Shown piece after piece: positions 1 to 7,940 of a stretch of 64,000 bases of DNA. Source of the DNA: Streptomyces gardneri (GTDB lineage Bacteria > Actinomycetota > Actinomycetes > Streptomycetales > Streptomycetaceae). The notes under the pieces were generated by a model. It was not told the DNA's origin. It ran no database searches and saw only the letters and a list, made by a program, of their open reading frames with translations. The first letter of the stretch is position 1, and the number at the start of each line of letters is the position of its first letter. Position numbers and translations under genes: made by a program. The DNA lies in NCBI RefSeq assembly GCF_006539185.1, contig NZ_BJMN01000027.1:93304-157303 (forward strand), written 5' to 3'.

Positions 1-280
1 GCTCCAGGTTCTGGCGGCCGCCGGTGATCAGGGCGAGCTGGTACAGCTCGGGATCCGACCTCCTGATGAGCGCCGGAGTCCGCCGGCAGGCCAGGGAGCC
101 GTAGGTCAGCGCCGCGAGCTGGACGCCGTCCCGCAGGGCCACGGCCTTGAGCCGGACCTTCAGGCTGCCCTCGTCCGGGAAGCGGACCTGGGTGACGCAG
201 AGGGCCTGGTCGGCGAGCTCCTGCCAGCCCGCGGCCCTTGCGGCGGCCGGTAACAGGTCGCTGTCGAAGACGACGTCCAT
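1..280 (-). CDS. AraC-family transcriptional regulator, N-terminal part (cut by window edge)
   Basis: Only the first 93 codons are present. The start of the protein (MDVVFDSDLLPAAAR) and the later ITGGRQNLE stretch resemble the N-terminal ligand-sensing domain (AraC_binding_2 type) of actinobacterial AraC/XylS regulators; the DNA-binding domain would lie beyond the edge. ATG at 280 is preceded by GGGGGA six bases upstream. An in-frame ATG at 292 is possible but has no ribosome site. Codon 10 is TTA (plus 251-253), the codon read by the bldA tRNA in Streptomyces, so translation may be growth-phase dependent. A perfect inverted repeat lies just upstream (299-330). Confidence 0.75.
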   Translation of the reverse strand, partial: MDVVFDSDLLPAAARAAGWQELADQALCVTQVRFPDEGSLKVRLKAVALRDGVQLAALTYGSLACRRTPALIRRSDPELYQLALITGGRQNLE

Positions 281-298
281 GTGTTCCCCCATGTTCGA

Positions 299-330
299 CC
301 GGTCGGTACGCGTCGACACGTACCGACCGG
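299..330. repeat. Perfect 12-bp inverted repeat, operator or terminator
   Basis: Arms CCGGTCGGTACG and CGTACCGACCGG flank an 8-base loop. It lies 19 bases upstream of the AraC-type start and about 75 bases downstream of the era stop. It could be the regulator's own operator or the terminator of era; there is no T-run, which is common for Streptomyces terminators. The symmetry is exact; the role is inference. Confidence 0.6.
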
Positions 331-404
331 ATGATGGCGCCGCATCCACGGGGGGACAACGCGGCGCGAGGGGGCGTGGCGGGAAGGCCGGAGGACCTCC
401 CCGA

Positions 405-1346
405 CTAGAAGCCGAGCTTCCGCAGCTGCTTGGGGTCGCGCTGCCAGTCCTTCGCGACCTTCACGTGCAGGTCGAGGAAGACCGGGGTGCCGAGCAGCGC
501 CTCGATGTGCTTGCGGGACTTCATGCCGACCTCCTTGAGGCGGCTGCCCTTCGGGCCGATGATGATGCCCTTCTGGCTGGGGCGCTCGATGTACACGTTG
601 GCGTGGATGTCGAGCAGCGGCCGGTCCGCCGGGCGGTTCTCCCGCGGGATCATCTCCTCGACGACCACGGCGATCGAGTGCGGCAGCTCGTCCCGGACGC
701 CTTCGAGCGCGGCCTCGCGGATCAGCTCCGCGACCATGACCTGCTCCGGCTCGTCCGTGAGGTCGCCCTCCGGGTAGAGCGGCGGGGACTCGGGCAGCAG
801 CGGGATGAGCAGGTCCGCGACGAGCTGGACCTGCTTGTCGCCGACGGCCGAGACCGGGACGATCTGCTGCCACTCGAAGCCCAGCTCCTTGCCGAGCTGG
901 TCGACCGCGATGAGCTGCTCGGCGAGCGTCTTGGAGTCGACCAGGTCGGTCTTGGTGATGATCGCGACCTTCGGGGTCTTCTTGATCGCGGCGAGTTCCT
1001 TGACGATGAACTTGTCGCCGGGGCCGAGCTTCTGGTCGGCGGGCAGGCAGAAGCCGATCACGTCGACCTCGGCCCAGGTGGTGCGCACCACGTCGTTGAG
1101 CCGCTCGCCGAGGAGGGTGCGCGGCTTGTGGAGGCCCGGGGTGTCGACCAGGATCAGCTGCGCGTCCGGGCGGTGCACGATGCCGCGGACGGTGTGCCGG
1201 GTGGTCTGCGGCCGGTTCGAGGTGATGGCCACCTTCTGGCCGACCAGAGCGTTCGTGAGGGTGGACTTGCCCGCGTTGGGGCGGCCGACGAAGCAGGCGA
1301 AGCCGGCCCGGTGGACGGCTTCGGTTTCAGGGTTGCGAGCGCTCAT
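405..1346 (-). CDS. era: GTPase Era
   Basis: Era is an essential GTPase that binds the 3' end of 16S rRNA and assists 30S maturation. Visible motifs: P-loop GRPNAGKST, G3 DTPG, G4 TKTD (a variant of NKxD), and a C-terminal KH domain with the IGPKGSRLKE stretch. At 313 aa it is of normal length. The ATG at 1346 is chosen because GACAAT lies 7 bases upstream, as in other leaderless-looking genes here; ATG at 1355 adds three residues and has GGGG too close for a good ribosome site. It is separated from the phoH-ybeY-corC block by about 3.6 kb of accessory genes, though in many actinomycetes these are neighbours. It may be cotranscribed with the DUF916 gene 60 bases upstream. Confidence 0.97.
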   Translation of the reverse strand: MSARNPETEAVHRAGFACFVGRPNAGKSTLTNALVGQKVAITSNRPQTTRHTVRGIVHRPDAQLILVDTPGLHKPRTLLGERLNDVVRTTWAEVDVIGFCLPADQKLGPGDKFIVKELAAIKKTPKVAIITKTDLVDSKTLAEQLIAVDQLGKELGFEWQQIVPVSAVGDKQVQLVADLLIPLLPESPPLYPEGDLTDEPEQVMVAELIREAALEGVRDELPHSIAVVVEEMIPRENRPADRPLLDIHANVYIERPSQKGIIIGPKGSRLKEVGMKSRKHIEALLGTPVFLDLHVKVAKDWQRDPKQLRKLGF

Positions 1347-1406
1347 GGGGGCCATTGTCCCCGATGAGCGCCCGCCTCACGCACTCAGGACGTCCCGGGG
1401 CCCGCC

Positions 1407-2378
1407 TCAGGCCTCGCTCAGGGCCCGGCGGCGGCGCATCCGGAGGCCGAAGAAGCCGGTCACGGTCGCGACGAGGAGGATCCCGGCGGCCAGCCAGGGC
1501 AGGGCCGCGAAGGACACGGTCCCGGTCTCCTTCACGTCCTTCGCGCTGGCGGTGAGCGTCACATCGCCCCAGTCGAACTGCGGGGAGCCGTCCCATCGCT
1601 CGGTGAGCCGGATCTTCTGGCGTGGCAGCAGCTCGGACGGCACCTTCGCCAGGTCGCGGTCGAGGAGCGTGCGGCCGAAGAGCCCCTCGGCCTTCAGGAC
1701 GACCTTGGGGTTGAGGGTGACGTTGCCCCGGTTGTGCAGGGTGTACGAGACGAGGGCGCTGCTGGCGCCGACGCCGGGGACGAGCGGCCGGTCCTGGTCG
1801 AGGGTGACGTCCTCCACCGCGAGGGCGGGGACGGTCGGTCCGTTGACCCGGAGGTAGACGCGGGCGCCGACCGCGCGCTGGACGCCGACGGCGACGGAGC
1901 CCTGCCCGCTCGGGCTGATCCGCTCGTCGAGGGCGACGAGGGCGCCGGGGTGGTCGCCGGGGTCGGCGTCGGCAGGGACGGTCAGCGTGTACGGGACGGT
2001 GACGGCGGAGCGCGGCGGGACCGTGACGCGGGTCCGCTGCGGCTTGATCCAGGCCCCGGCGCCGGTCTGCTTCTCCGCCTGCGTGCGGATGGCGAAACCG
2101 CCGTCCCGGTCGGTGTTGTAGGCGTCGGCGCCGTACAGCCGGAAGGTGAGCGGGGCGGCCGTCTTGTTGGTGACGGTGACGCGCTCGGTGAGCGAGGTGC
2201 CGGGGTCGACGGAGAGGTAGAAGTACGGGCGGCTGCCGAGCTTCGCCGCGGCCGGGTAGACGGCCCACTCGCCGTTCTCGGCGGCGGCGGCCCGCGGCGC
2301 GGCGCCCAGGAGCACCAGGAGCGCGCCCAGGAGGAGCGGCAGGGAGAGCGGCAGGAGGACGTACGGCTTGCTGCGCAC
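1407..2378 (-). CDS. DUF916-type (WxL-binding/peptidoglycan-binding) membrane-anchored surface protein
   Basis: A 323-aa protein with a GTG start. It has an N-terminal signal peptide (hydrophobic residues about 5-30, ending AAAA), an immunoglobulin-like extracellular part with the YPAAAKLGSRPYFYLSVDPG stretch, and a C-terminal transmembrane helix (about 290-310) followed by RMRRRR. This is the architecture of DUF916 proteins, which in Firmicutes occur beside WxL-domain proteins and bind peptidoglycan. The WxL-like gene lies 65 bases upstream on the same strand, so the two probably form one surface complex. GGGGG about 11 bases before GTG is a modest ribosome site. Family assignment is from motif pattern and context. 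Confidence 0.75.
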   Translation of the reverse strand: MRSKPYVLLPLSLPLLLGALLVLLGAAPRAAAAENGEWAVYPAAAKLGSRPYFYLSVDPGTSLTERVTVTNKTAAPLTFRLYGADAYNTDRDGGFAIRTQAEKQTGAGAWIKPQRTRVTVPPRSAVTVPYTLTVPADADPGDHPGALVALDERISPSGQGSVAVGVQRAVGARVYLRVNGPTVPALAVEDVTLDQDRPLVPGVGASSALVSYTLHNRGNVTLNPKVVLKAEGLFGRTLLDRDLAKVPSELLPRQKIRLTERWDGSPQFDWGDVTLTASAKDVKETGTVSFAALPWLAAGILLVATVTGFFGLRMRRRRALSEA

Positions 2379-2443
2379 AGTGCGGAGAACCCCCGGGTGC
2401 GGAGCGGGCCGGCCGGGGGTCGCCCGGCCGGCCCGCCGGGTGG

Positions 2444-3778
2444 TCAGGACAGGGTCAGCGTCAGCACGCCCGCGTACGAGCCGGGCGCGGTGAACGCCGG
2501 GACGTCGAGGGAGAGCTTGGCGTCGACGGTGAACTCGCCGCCCGTGAGGGTGCCGTTCGGCGTGGAGGCGAGGGTCGCGCCGCCGCTGCCGACGGGACCG
2601 GCCGAGCCGGCCGCGCAGGTGCTGGGGCTGCCGGCCTTGGCGGCGCAGGCAGGGGTCCAGCTGAGGTTCCCGGCGCCGATGGCTCCGCCGGGGCCGGTGA
2701 AGTCGGTGACCTTGCCGGTGAGGGACCAGCCCGCGGGGCCGCCGCGGAAGTCCTTGACCGTCACCGTCTTCAGATCGCCGGTGGCCGCGCCGCCCTGGCC
2801 GAAGTCGACCGAGGTCAGCTCGACGGCGTCGCCGGCCTGGCTCATGGAGAGCTCGCCCGCCGTGACGGCCGCGGTGATCGTCTGGCTGTTCGGCGGGGCC
2901 GGTACGACGACCTTGTACGCGGCGGGTCCGGCGCCCTTCTCCGGGTCCCAGGCCGCGCCCTCGTATGCCACGACACCGGTGGTGGCCGGGTCGTTGACCT
3001 TCAGGCGCGCGGCGAAGCCGCCCTCGCTGTCGGTCGTGACGGTCATCTTGTCGGCGGTCTCCGCGCCGCCGGCCCGGCCGACGACGGTGACCTCGGCGAG
3101 CGGGGTGAACTTGGCGCCGGTGACGGTCACCCGGACCCCGGGGTCGCCCGAGGCGCTGTCGAGCTGGAGCGTCCGCGCGTTGGGGCTGGTCACGGGGCTC
3201 GCGACGACCGTCTCGGAGACCGGGGCGGGCGGGTTGAGCACCGTACAGGGGGTGTCCAGCTCCATGAGGTAGCTGGTGTGGATGTTGTAGTCGCCCGGCG
3301 AGAGGGTGATCGATCCGGCCTCGGTGACCGTGAAGGTGCCGGTCATGGAGAAGGCCGGGAAGGAGCCCTTGCCCGGGATGGGCGGGTTCTTCTTGGGTCC
3401 GGTGACGTTGACCGCGCCGGCCTGGGCGCCGCCGAGGACGACCTTGCCGCTCGGGGTCATGATGTCGGCCGGGAGCGCGAGGTCGACGGGGTTCGACGCG
3501 GCGGGCTTGGTGATCGTGTAGGTCACCGTGACCGTGTCGCCGACCTTGGGCGCGGCCTTGTCGACCGTGATCTCGGCGGTCGTGGTGCCCGTGATGGGCG
3601 GGATGCCGGCGATCGGCGGCGGGACACACCGGGTCTGGAACTCCACGGGGGTGGAGTTGGTGGTCGCGTGGGCCGGAGCGGCGATGGCGCCGCCTGCGGC
3701 GACCGCGAGGGCGGTCGCGCCGAGGACGGCCGTCCAACGCCGTCTTCGGGTCGCCGCCCTGGATCGGTTGAGTGCCAT
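2444..3778 (-). CDS. Secreted WxL-domain-like surface protein
   Basis: A 444-aa exported protein. Residues 1-39 are a signal peptide (twin basic cluster RRRRW, hydrophobic stretch, APAHA cleavage). An N-terminal beta-rich domain with two cysteines (51, 179) is followed by a C-terminal WxL-like domain: WSL at 351-353, a cysteine pair at 378/388 and the closing YAGVLTLTLS. The second tryptophan typical of firmicute WxL domains is Leu here. The ATG is fixed by a strong AGGAGGGGG ribosome site. Its partner DUF916 gene follows immediately. Likely function is cell-wall association or surface adhesion; this is inference from the paired architecture. Confidence 0.7.
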   Translation of the reverse strand: MALNRSRAATRRRRWTAVLGATALAVAAGGAIAAPAHATTNSTPVEFQTRCVPPPIAGIPPITGTTTAEITVDKAAPKVGDTVTVTYTITKPAASNPVDLALPADIMTPSGKVVLGGAQAGAVNVTGPKKNPPIPGKGSFPAFSMTGTFTVTEAGSITLSPGDYNIHTSYLMELDTPCTVLNPPAPVSETVVASPVTSPNARTLQLDSASGDPGVRVTVTGAKFTPLAEVTVVGRAGGAETADKMTVTTDSEGGFAARLKVNDPATTGVVAYEGAAWDPEKGAGPAAYKVVVPAPPNSQTITAAVTAGELSMSQAGDAVELTSVDFGQGGAATGDLKTVTVKDFRGGPAGWSLTGKVTDFTGPGGAIGAGNLSWTPACAAKAGSPSTCAAGSAGPVGSGGATLASTPNGTLTGGEFTVDAKLSLDVPAFTAPGSYAGVLTLTLS

Positions 3779-3860
3779 GTGTGGGCCCCCTCCTGAGGGA
3801 TGAGAGGGCGCCATTGACGGCTGCGGGCCAAGAGAAGTCAATGGAATCGAAAACCATCGA

Positions 3861-3885
3861 CTGATGACCCATCAGATTCTGTCAA
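3861..3885 (-). promoter_or_regulatory. Consensus -35 (TTGACA) with adjacent inverted repeat upstream of the WxL gene
   Basis: On the minus strand a perfect TTGACA (3880-3885) is followed five bases later by CTGATG-GGT-CATCAG (3861-3875), about 85-100 bases upstream of the WxL start. No convincing TANNNT -10 is seen at 16-19 bp spacing, so the promoter may need an activator; the repeat sits where an operator would act. Confidence 0.4.
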
Positions 3886-3925
3886 GATCAGCTCATACCT
3901 GACATTTGCCCAGGTCACGCCAGAG

Positions 3926-3952
3926 ACCGGTGCCGCCGTCGGCGGCACCGGT
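3926..3952 (-). terminator. Hairpin after the small secreted-protein gene
   Basis: Perfect 12-bp stem ACCGGTGCCGCC / GGCGGCACCGGT with a 3-base loop, starting 18 bases past the stop at 3970. It has no T-run, like many Streptomyces terminators. Confidence 0.75.
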
Positions 3953-3969
3953 CAGGGGTGGGGCAGGGC

Positions 3970-4449
3970 TCAGCTGAAGACGAACGGGCCAGGAGTCTGC
4001 GAGGTCACGGCGTCACAGTTCACCGTGACCCCGAAGATCACCATCTTGAGGGCGACACCCGCGAAGTACGAGTTGAGGCTGTCGCCCGAGGCCACGGTCC
4101 CGCTCAGGGGACCGATGGTGACGGGCTGCCCGGCGGCGACCGCCGGGTTCTTCTTCCCGGTGAACACCCGGGTGCCGCCGCCCGCCTTGGCCAGCGTCAG
4201 CGTCGCGTTGATCTGGTTGGCGCCGACCGCGATCGGCGTCGTCACGGCCGTGCTGATGGTCATGGTCGCGGCCGTGCCGCTCTGGGTCGCGGTGATGTTG
4301 GCGGTGCCGCCACCCCAGCTGCCACAGTCGTACTGAGCCGAGGCGGACCCCGGCGAGACGGCTCCGGCCGTCGGGGCGAAGGCGAGTCCGGCGGCGGCGA
4401 GCGCTCCGGTGAGTACCGCGACCGTCCCTAAGGTGCTTCTGCTTCTCAT
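3970..4449 (-). CDS. Small secreted protein with TTA codon, related to the WxL protein N-terminal domain
   Basis: A 159-aa protein with a clear signal peptide (MRSRSTLGTV then a hydrophobic run to about residue 30). The mature part is beta-rich with two cysteines, one near each end, probably a disulfide. The stretch FTGKKNPAVAAGQ resembles VTGPKKNPPIPGKG in the neighbouring WxL protein, suggesting a shared domain. Codon 7 is TTA (plus 4429-4431), so translation should depend on the bldA leucyl tRNA. GGAAGGGG lies about 12 bases before ATG, rather far. It has its own terminator, so it may be transcribed apart from the WxL-DUF916 pair. Function unknown. Confidence 0.75.
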   Translation of the reverse strand: MRSRSTLGTVAVLTGALAAAGLAFAPTAGAVSPGSASAQYDCGSWGGGTANITATQSGTAATMTISTAVTTPIAVGANQINATLTLAKAGGGTRVFTGKKNPAVAAGQPVTIGPLSGTVASGDSLNSYFAGVALKMVIFGVTVNCDAVTSQTPGPFVFS

Positions 4450-4603
4450 GGCGAGTTCGAACCCCTTCCGATGACGAACGCAGGGGTGCGGGCACTGCGT
4501 GAATGGCGAATATCTGACGGTCCGTCGGGCGAACCGATGCTCATTGAGACGCAGACCGCCGGGGAAGGCAAGAGAAGATGCGGTGATCCTTCACAAACGC
4601 GCA

Positions 4604-4628
4604 AGGGCCCGGCGTCCCGCCGGGCCCT
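4604..4628 (-). terminator. Hairpin after the cytidine-deaminase-like gene
   Basis: Perfect 10-bp stem AGGGCCCGGC / GCCGGGCCCT with a 5-base loop, about 20 bases beyond the stop at 4649. Confidence 0.75.
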
Positions 4629-4648
4629 CGATGTCCTGGTTCCGTTCC

Positions 4649-5011
4649 TCAGCCCGCGGTGACGGCCTCGCGCAGCTTCCCGTCGGGACCGGCGAGCAGC
4701 ACCGGCGTCTCCGGGCCGCCGAGGTCCCGTACGGCCGCGCGGTCCTCCGCCGAGGCCGCCCCGGCGTTCGACACGACGGCCGCCGCCTCCAGGGACTGGG
4801 CGCCGCTGGCCACCGCCATCGCCACCGCGGTCTGCAGCGCGCTCAGCTTGAGCGACTCCAGCTCCACGGTCCCCGCGACGTAGGTCCGCCCGGTCTCGTC
4901 CCGTACGGCCGCCCCCTCGGGCACGCCGTTGCGCGCGCGGGCGCTGCGCGCCAAGGTGATGATCTTGAGGTCCTCGGCGCCGAGGTCGCCGTGCTCGCTG
5001 CTGAGTGTCAT
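4649..5011 (-). CDS. Cytidine-deaminase-like protein lacking the zinc site
   Basis: A 120-aa protein that follows the cytidine deaminase fold (VPEGAAVRDETGRTYVAG, then an AAAVVSN strand). The catalytic H/C-A-E is replaced by SALQ and the PCxxC zinc ligands by residues around AEDRAAVRD, so it should not bind zinc or deaminate. Such genes commonly sit next to era in streptomycetes. TATGCT lies exactly six bases upstream of ATG with no ribosome site, indicating a leaderless mRNA from its own promoter. Role unknown; it may be structural or regulatory. Confidence 0.8.
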   Translation of the reverse strand: MTLSSEHGDLGAEDLKIITLARSARARNGVPEGAAVRDETGRTYVAGTVELESLKLSALQTAVAMAVASGAQSLEAAAVVSNAGAASAEDRAAVRDLGGPETPVLLAGPDGKLREAVTAG

Positions 5012-5017
5012 GGCCCG

Positions 5018-5023
5018 AGCATA
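5018..5023 (-). promoter_or_regulatory. -10 box for leaderless cytidine-deaminase-like gene
   Basis: TATGCT on the minus strand, six bases before ATG, places the transcript start at the A of the start codon. No clear -35. Confidence 0.5.
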
Positions 5024-5098
5024 GGTCGGAGGCCGCGCACACCCGGTCGCCGTCTCACCCCACGGCCGTACGGATCTCACCCCACGGCCCGACGGAAC

Positions 5099-5986
5099 TC
5101 AGCCCGCGACCGGGTACATCGCCCCGCGACGCCCCTCCGGGGAGACCAGCCACTCCAGCTTCGCGGCCGTGTCGGCCTCGGGCAGCGGGGTGTGCATGAC
5201 GATGACCAGGTCCGGCCGGGCCGGGACCCTGAGCTGCGTGGCCTCGACGACCAGCGTGCCGACCAGCGGGTGCTCCATCTCCTTGCGGTTCTGGCCGCCC
5301 GGCAGGATGTCCCGCCGCTCCCACAGCTCGGCGAACTCCGGGCTCAGCTCCTTGAGCTCCTCGACGACCGTCCGGAACCCCTCGTCGTCCGGGCACTCCG
5401 AGCAGGCGGACCGGAACTGGGCGACGACCCGGGGCGCGAGCTCCTCCCAGTGGCCCATCCGCGAGCGGTACAGCGGGTCGGTGAAGAAGGTGACGAGACA
5501 GTTCTGCGAGGCTTCCGGCCGCATCCCGAGCACGATCGCCGCCGCGTCGTTGTAGATCACCGTGTTCCAGTACGCGTCCATGATGTGCGCGGGGAACGGC
5601 ATCCACGTGTCGATCAGCCGCCGCAGCCCCTGGCACATGTCCCGGTCCTCCGGGGCGGCCTCCAGGGCCGGCGGGTTGAGCGCCGCGAGGACGTACAGAT
5701 GGCGCCGCTCCGCCGGGCTCAGCCGCAGCACGCGCGCCACCGAGTCCAGCACCTGCGGCGAGACCGTGATGTCGCGGCCCTGCTCCAGCCACTGGTACCA
5801 GGACACCCCGACGCCCGCGAGGACCGCGACCTCCTCGCGGCGCAGGCCCGGCGTGCGGCGGCGCGCCCCGCCGTCCGGGAGCCCCGCCTCGGCCGGGCTC
5901 ACCCGGGCCCGGCGGCTCATCAGGAACTCGCGCAGTTCGCCGAGGCGGTGCTGCTTCGCGCTGGTGCTCTCAAGAGCGGTGGCCAC
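5099..5986 (-). CDS. XRE-family regulator with MmyB-like ligand domain
   Basis: A 295-aa protein. The N-terminal helix-turn-helix (about 20-90) has RRTPGLRREEVAVLAGVGVS and WYQWLEQGRD, the signature of actinobacterial XRE proteins with a C-terminal MmyB-like PAS-type domain (about 110-290). GTG at 5986 is fixed by GGGAGG eight bases upstream; reading further upstream would translate the decamer repeats. It is divergent from an MFS exporter gene, the usual arrangement for a repressor and its target. Eight decamer repeats fill the shared control region and are its likely binding sites. Confidence 0.9.
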   Translation of the reverse strand: MATALESTSAKQHRLGELREFLMSRRARVSPAEAGLPDGGARRRTPGLRREEVAVLAGVGVSWYQWLEQGRDITVSPQVLDSVARVLRLSPAERRHLYVLAALNPPALEAAPEDRDMCQGLRRLIDTWMPFPAHIMDAYWNTVIYNDAAAIVLGMRPEASQNCLVTFFTDPLYRSRMGHWEELAPRVVAQFRSACSECPDDEGFRTVVEELKELSPEFAELWERRDILPGGQNRKEMEHPLVGTLVVEATQLRVPARPDLVIVMHTPLPEADTAAKLEWLVSPEGRRGAMYPVAG

Positions 5987-6012
5987 GTCTGCTTCCTCCC
6001 CCTGGATGCTGC

Positions 6013-6092
6013 CTGTGGTGCTCGGTGGTGCGTGGTGGTGCCTGGTGGTGCTCGGTGGTGCTCGGTGGTGCCTGGTGGTGCCTGGTGGTGCG
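6013..6092. repeat. Eight tandem decamer repeats between divergent regulator and exporter genes
   Basis: Units of the form GTGGTGCNNG repeat with a strict 10-bp period from about 6015 to 6092 (variants ctcg, cgtg, cctg). One helical turn per unit puts every copy on the same face of the DNA. The array lies 27 bases upstream of the XRE start and about 59 bases upstream of the MFS start. Operator function is inferred. Confidence 0.85.
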
Positions 6093-6150
6093 ACCAACAG
6101 GATAAGTACCCGCTCCCCACCCTTGTTCCCGTGGCGCGAGAGTCGTCGGC

Positions 6151-7557
6151 ATGGCAACGACGACCACTTCACCCGCTCCGCCCGCCACTCCCCCGGCCGC
6201 CCCGGCCGCCCTCACCGGCCGCAACCGGCTCATCCTCTTCGTCCTGTGCGCCGCCCAGTTCATGGTGGCGCTCGACTTCTCCGTCCTGAACGTCGCCCTG
6301 CCCGCCCTCGGCGCCGACCTCGGCCTCGGGCAGTCCGCCCTCCAGTGGGCCGTCACCGCCTTCGCCCTGCCCTCCGGCGGCTTCCTGCTCCTCTTCGGAC
6401 GGATCGGCGACCTCTACGGGCGCAAGAAGCTCTTCCTCGCCGGGCTCGCGCTCTTCGGTGCGGCCTCGCTGCTCGCCACCTTCGCCTGGAACCCGGCCGC
6501 CTTCCTCACCGGGCGCGCCCTCCAGGGCATCGGCGCCGCCGCGATCGTGCCCACCGGCATGTCGCTCCTGACGACGACCTTCCCCGAGGGCCCCCTGCGG
6601 GACAAGGCGCTCGGCATCTCCGGCACCCTGCTGTCGCTGGGCTTCACCGTCGGCATGGTGCTCGGCGGGGTCATGACCGACACCCTCGGCTGGCGTTCCA
6701 CGATGGGCCTGCTCGCGCTCTTCACCGTGGTCGTGCTGCCGCTGGCGCCGGGCCTGCTGCCCGAGTCCCGCACCCCCGAGAGGCCCCGGCTCGACGTGCC
6801 GGGCGCGGTGACGGTCACCGGTGGCCTGCTCGCCCTGATCTACGCCCTGTCGACGGCCGCCGAGCACGGCTTCGGCCGTACGGACGTCCAGGTCACGCTG
6901 GTGGCGGGGCTGCTGCTGCTCGCGGTCTTCGTCCGGGTCGAGTCCCGGCACGCGGCCCCGCTGGTCTCGCTGCCGATGCTGCGGCGGCGCACGGTCGCCT
7001 TCGGCAACCTGGGCGGTCTGATCACCTTCGCGATGATGTCGACCGTCGTCTTCGTCCTGACCCTGTACCTCCAGGAGACGCTGGACCTGTCGTCCTTCGC
7101 CACCGGTCTCGTCTTCGGCGTCCAGGGCGTCTTCGCGGTCGTGGCCGGGATGCTCGCGCCGAAGGTGATCGGCCGGCTCGGCGCACGCCGGGTCCTGGTC
7201 GGCTCGCTCGCCGGGCAGGGCCTGCTGACGGCCGCGATCCTCGGCGTGGGACGGGACTCAGGCGTGCTCCTGGCGACGGTCGCGGCCTCGCTGGCCTGCA
7301 TGTTCCACCTCGGCGCGATCATCTCGTACGGACTGATCGTCACCTCGGGCGTCCCGGACGAGGAGCAGGGCCTGGCGACCGGCCTGGTGACGACCACCCA
7401 GCAGGTCGGGCTCACGATCGGGATCCCGCTGCTCGGGGTGCTCGCGACCACGGGCGGAGACCTGTTCGGGGGTGTCCGCACGGTCCTCGCCCTGGACGCG
7501 GCGATCGTGCTCGGTACGGCGGTCCTCGTCGCCCTCGGCCTGCGGCGACGCGCCTGA
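6151..7557 (+). CDS. MFS drug exporter, DHA2 family (14 TM)
   Basis: A 468-aa integral membrane protein. After an Ala/Pro/Thr-rich N-terminus come about 14 hydrophobic helices. The motif AALDFSVLNVALP-type in helix 1 (seen as MVALDFSVLNVALPALG) and the loop 2-3 motif GRIGDLYGRKKLF are typical of DHA2 proton-coupled efflux pumps. It is divergent from the XRE/MmyB-like regulator at 5099-5986. The ATG has no strong ribosome site. Substrate unknown. Confidence 0.93.
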   Translation: MATTTTSPAPPATPPAAPAALTGRNRLILFVLCAAQFMVALDFSVLNVALPALGADLGLGQSALQWAVTAFALPSGGFLLLFGRIGDLYGRKKLFLAGLALFGAASLLATFAWNPAAFLTGRALQGIGAAAIVPTGMSLLTTTFPEGPLRDKALGISGTLLSLGFTVGMVLGGVMTDTLGWRSTMGLLALFTVVVLPLAPGLLPESRTPERPRLDVPGAVTVTGGLLALIYALSTAAEHGFGRTDVQVTLVAGLLLLAVFVRVESRHAAPLVSLPMLRRRTVAFGNLGGLITFAMMSTVVFVLTLYLQETLDLSSFATGLVFGVQGVFAVVAGMLAPKVIGRLGARRVLVGSLAGQGLLTAAILGVGRDSGVLLATVAASLACMFHLGAIISYGLIVTSGVPDEEQGLATGLVTTTQQVGLTIGIPLLGVLATTGGDLFGGVRTVLALDAAIVLGTAVLVALGLRRRA

Positions 7558-7582
7558 CCCGACGGGAATTGTCAGACAGGCC

Positions 7583-7936
7583 CTAGGGCCGGTCGAGGCG
7601 GAGCCGGACCGCCTTGGGCAGGCCGGCGACGACGAGGTCGTACGAGTCCTCGACGAGCTCCCGGACCATCCGGTCCGGGAGCTCTCCGACGGTCACGGTG
7701 TTCCAGTGCCGCTTGTTCATGTGATAGCCGGGGGCGACGGCCGGGTGCTCCTCGCGGAGGCGTACGGCCTCGTCCGGGTCGCACTTGAGGTTGACCCGCA
7801 GCGGCTCGCCGTCGAGCGCCGACAGCGCGAACAGCTTCCCGGCGACCTTGAAGACGGAGGTCTCCGGGCCGAAGGGGAACTCCTCCGTCGCGTCGTTGAA
7901 GTCCAGGCAGAAGGCGCGCAGCTGGTCGGGGGTCAT
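7583..7936 (-). CDS. MmcQ/YjbR-family DNA-binding protein
   Basis: A 117-aa protein with the YjbR fold: starts MTPDQLRAFCLDFNDATEEFPFGP, then FKVAGKLFAL, a CDP motif and the central HMNKRHWNTV stretch. Family members have a double-wing DNA-binding-like fold of unknown function. It lies 4 bases downstream of corC in a tight phoH-ybeY-corC-mmcQ series and is probably cotranscribed with it. Confidence 0.9.
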   Translation of the reverse strand: MTPDQLRAFCLDFNDATEEFPFGPETSVFKVAGKLFALSALDGEPLRVNLKCDPDEAVRLREEHPAVAPGYHMNKRHWNTVTVGELPDRMVRELVEDSYDLVVAGLPKAVRLRLDRP

Positions 7937-7940
7937 GCGG

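Noticed and set aside
1323..1355. ATG at 1355 as era start
   Set aside because: GGGG is only two to three bases before it; ATG at 1346 has the leaderless-like GACAAT spacing and the usual family N-terminus. Not excluded.
6013..6092. Decamer array as a CRISPR
   Set aside because: Units are 10 bp with no spacers, and no cas genes are nearby.
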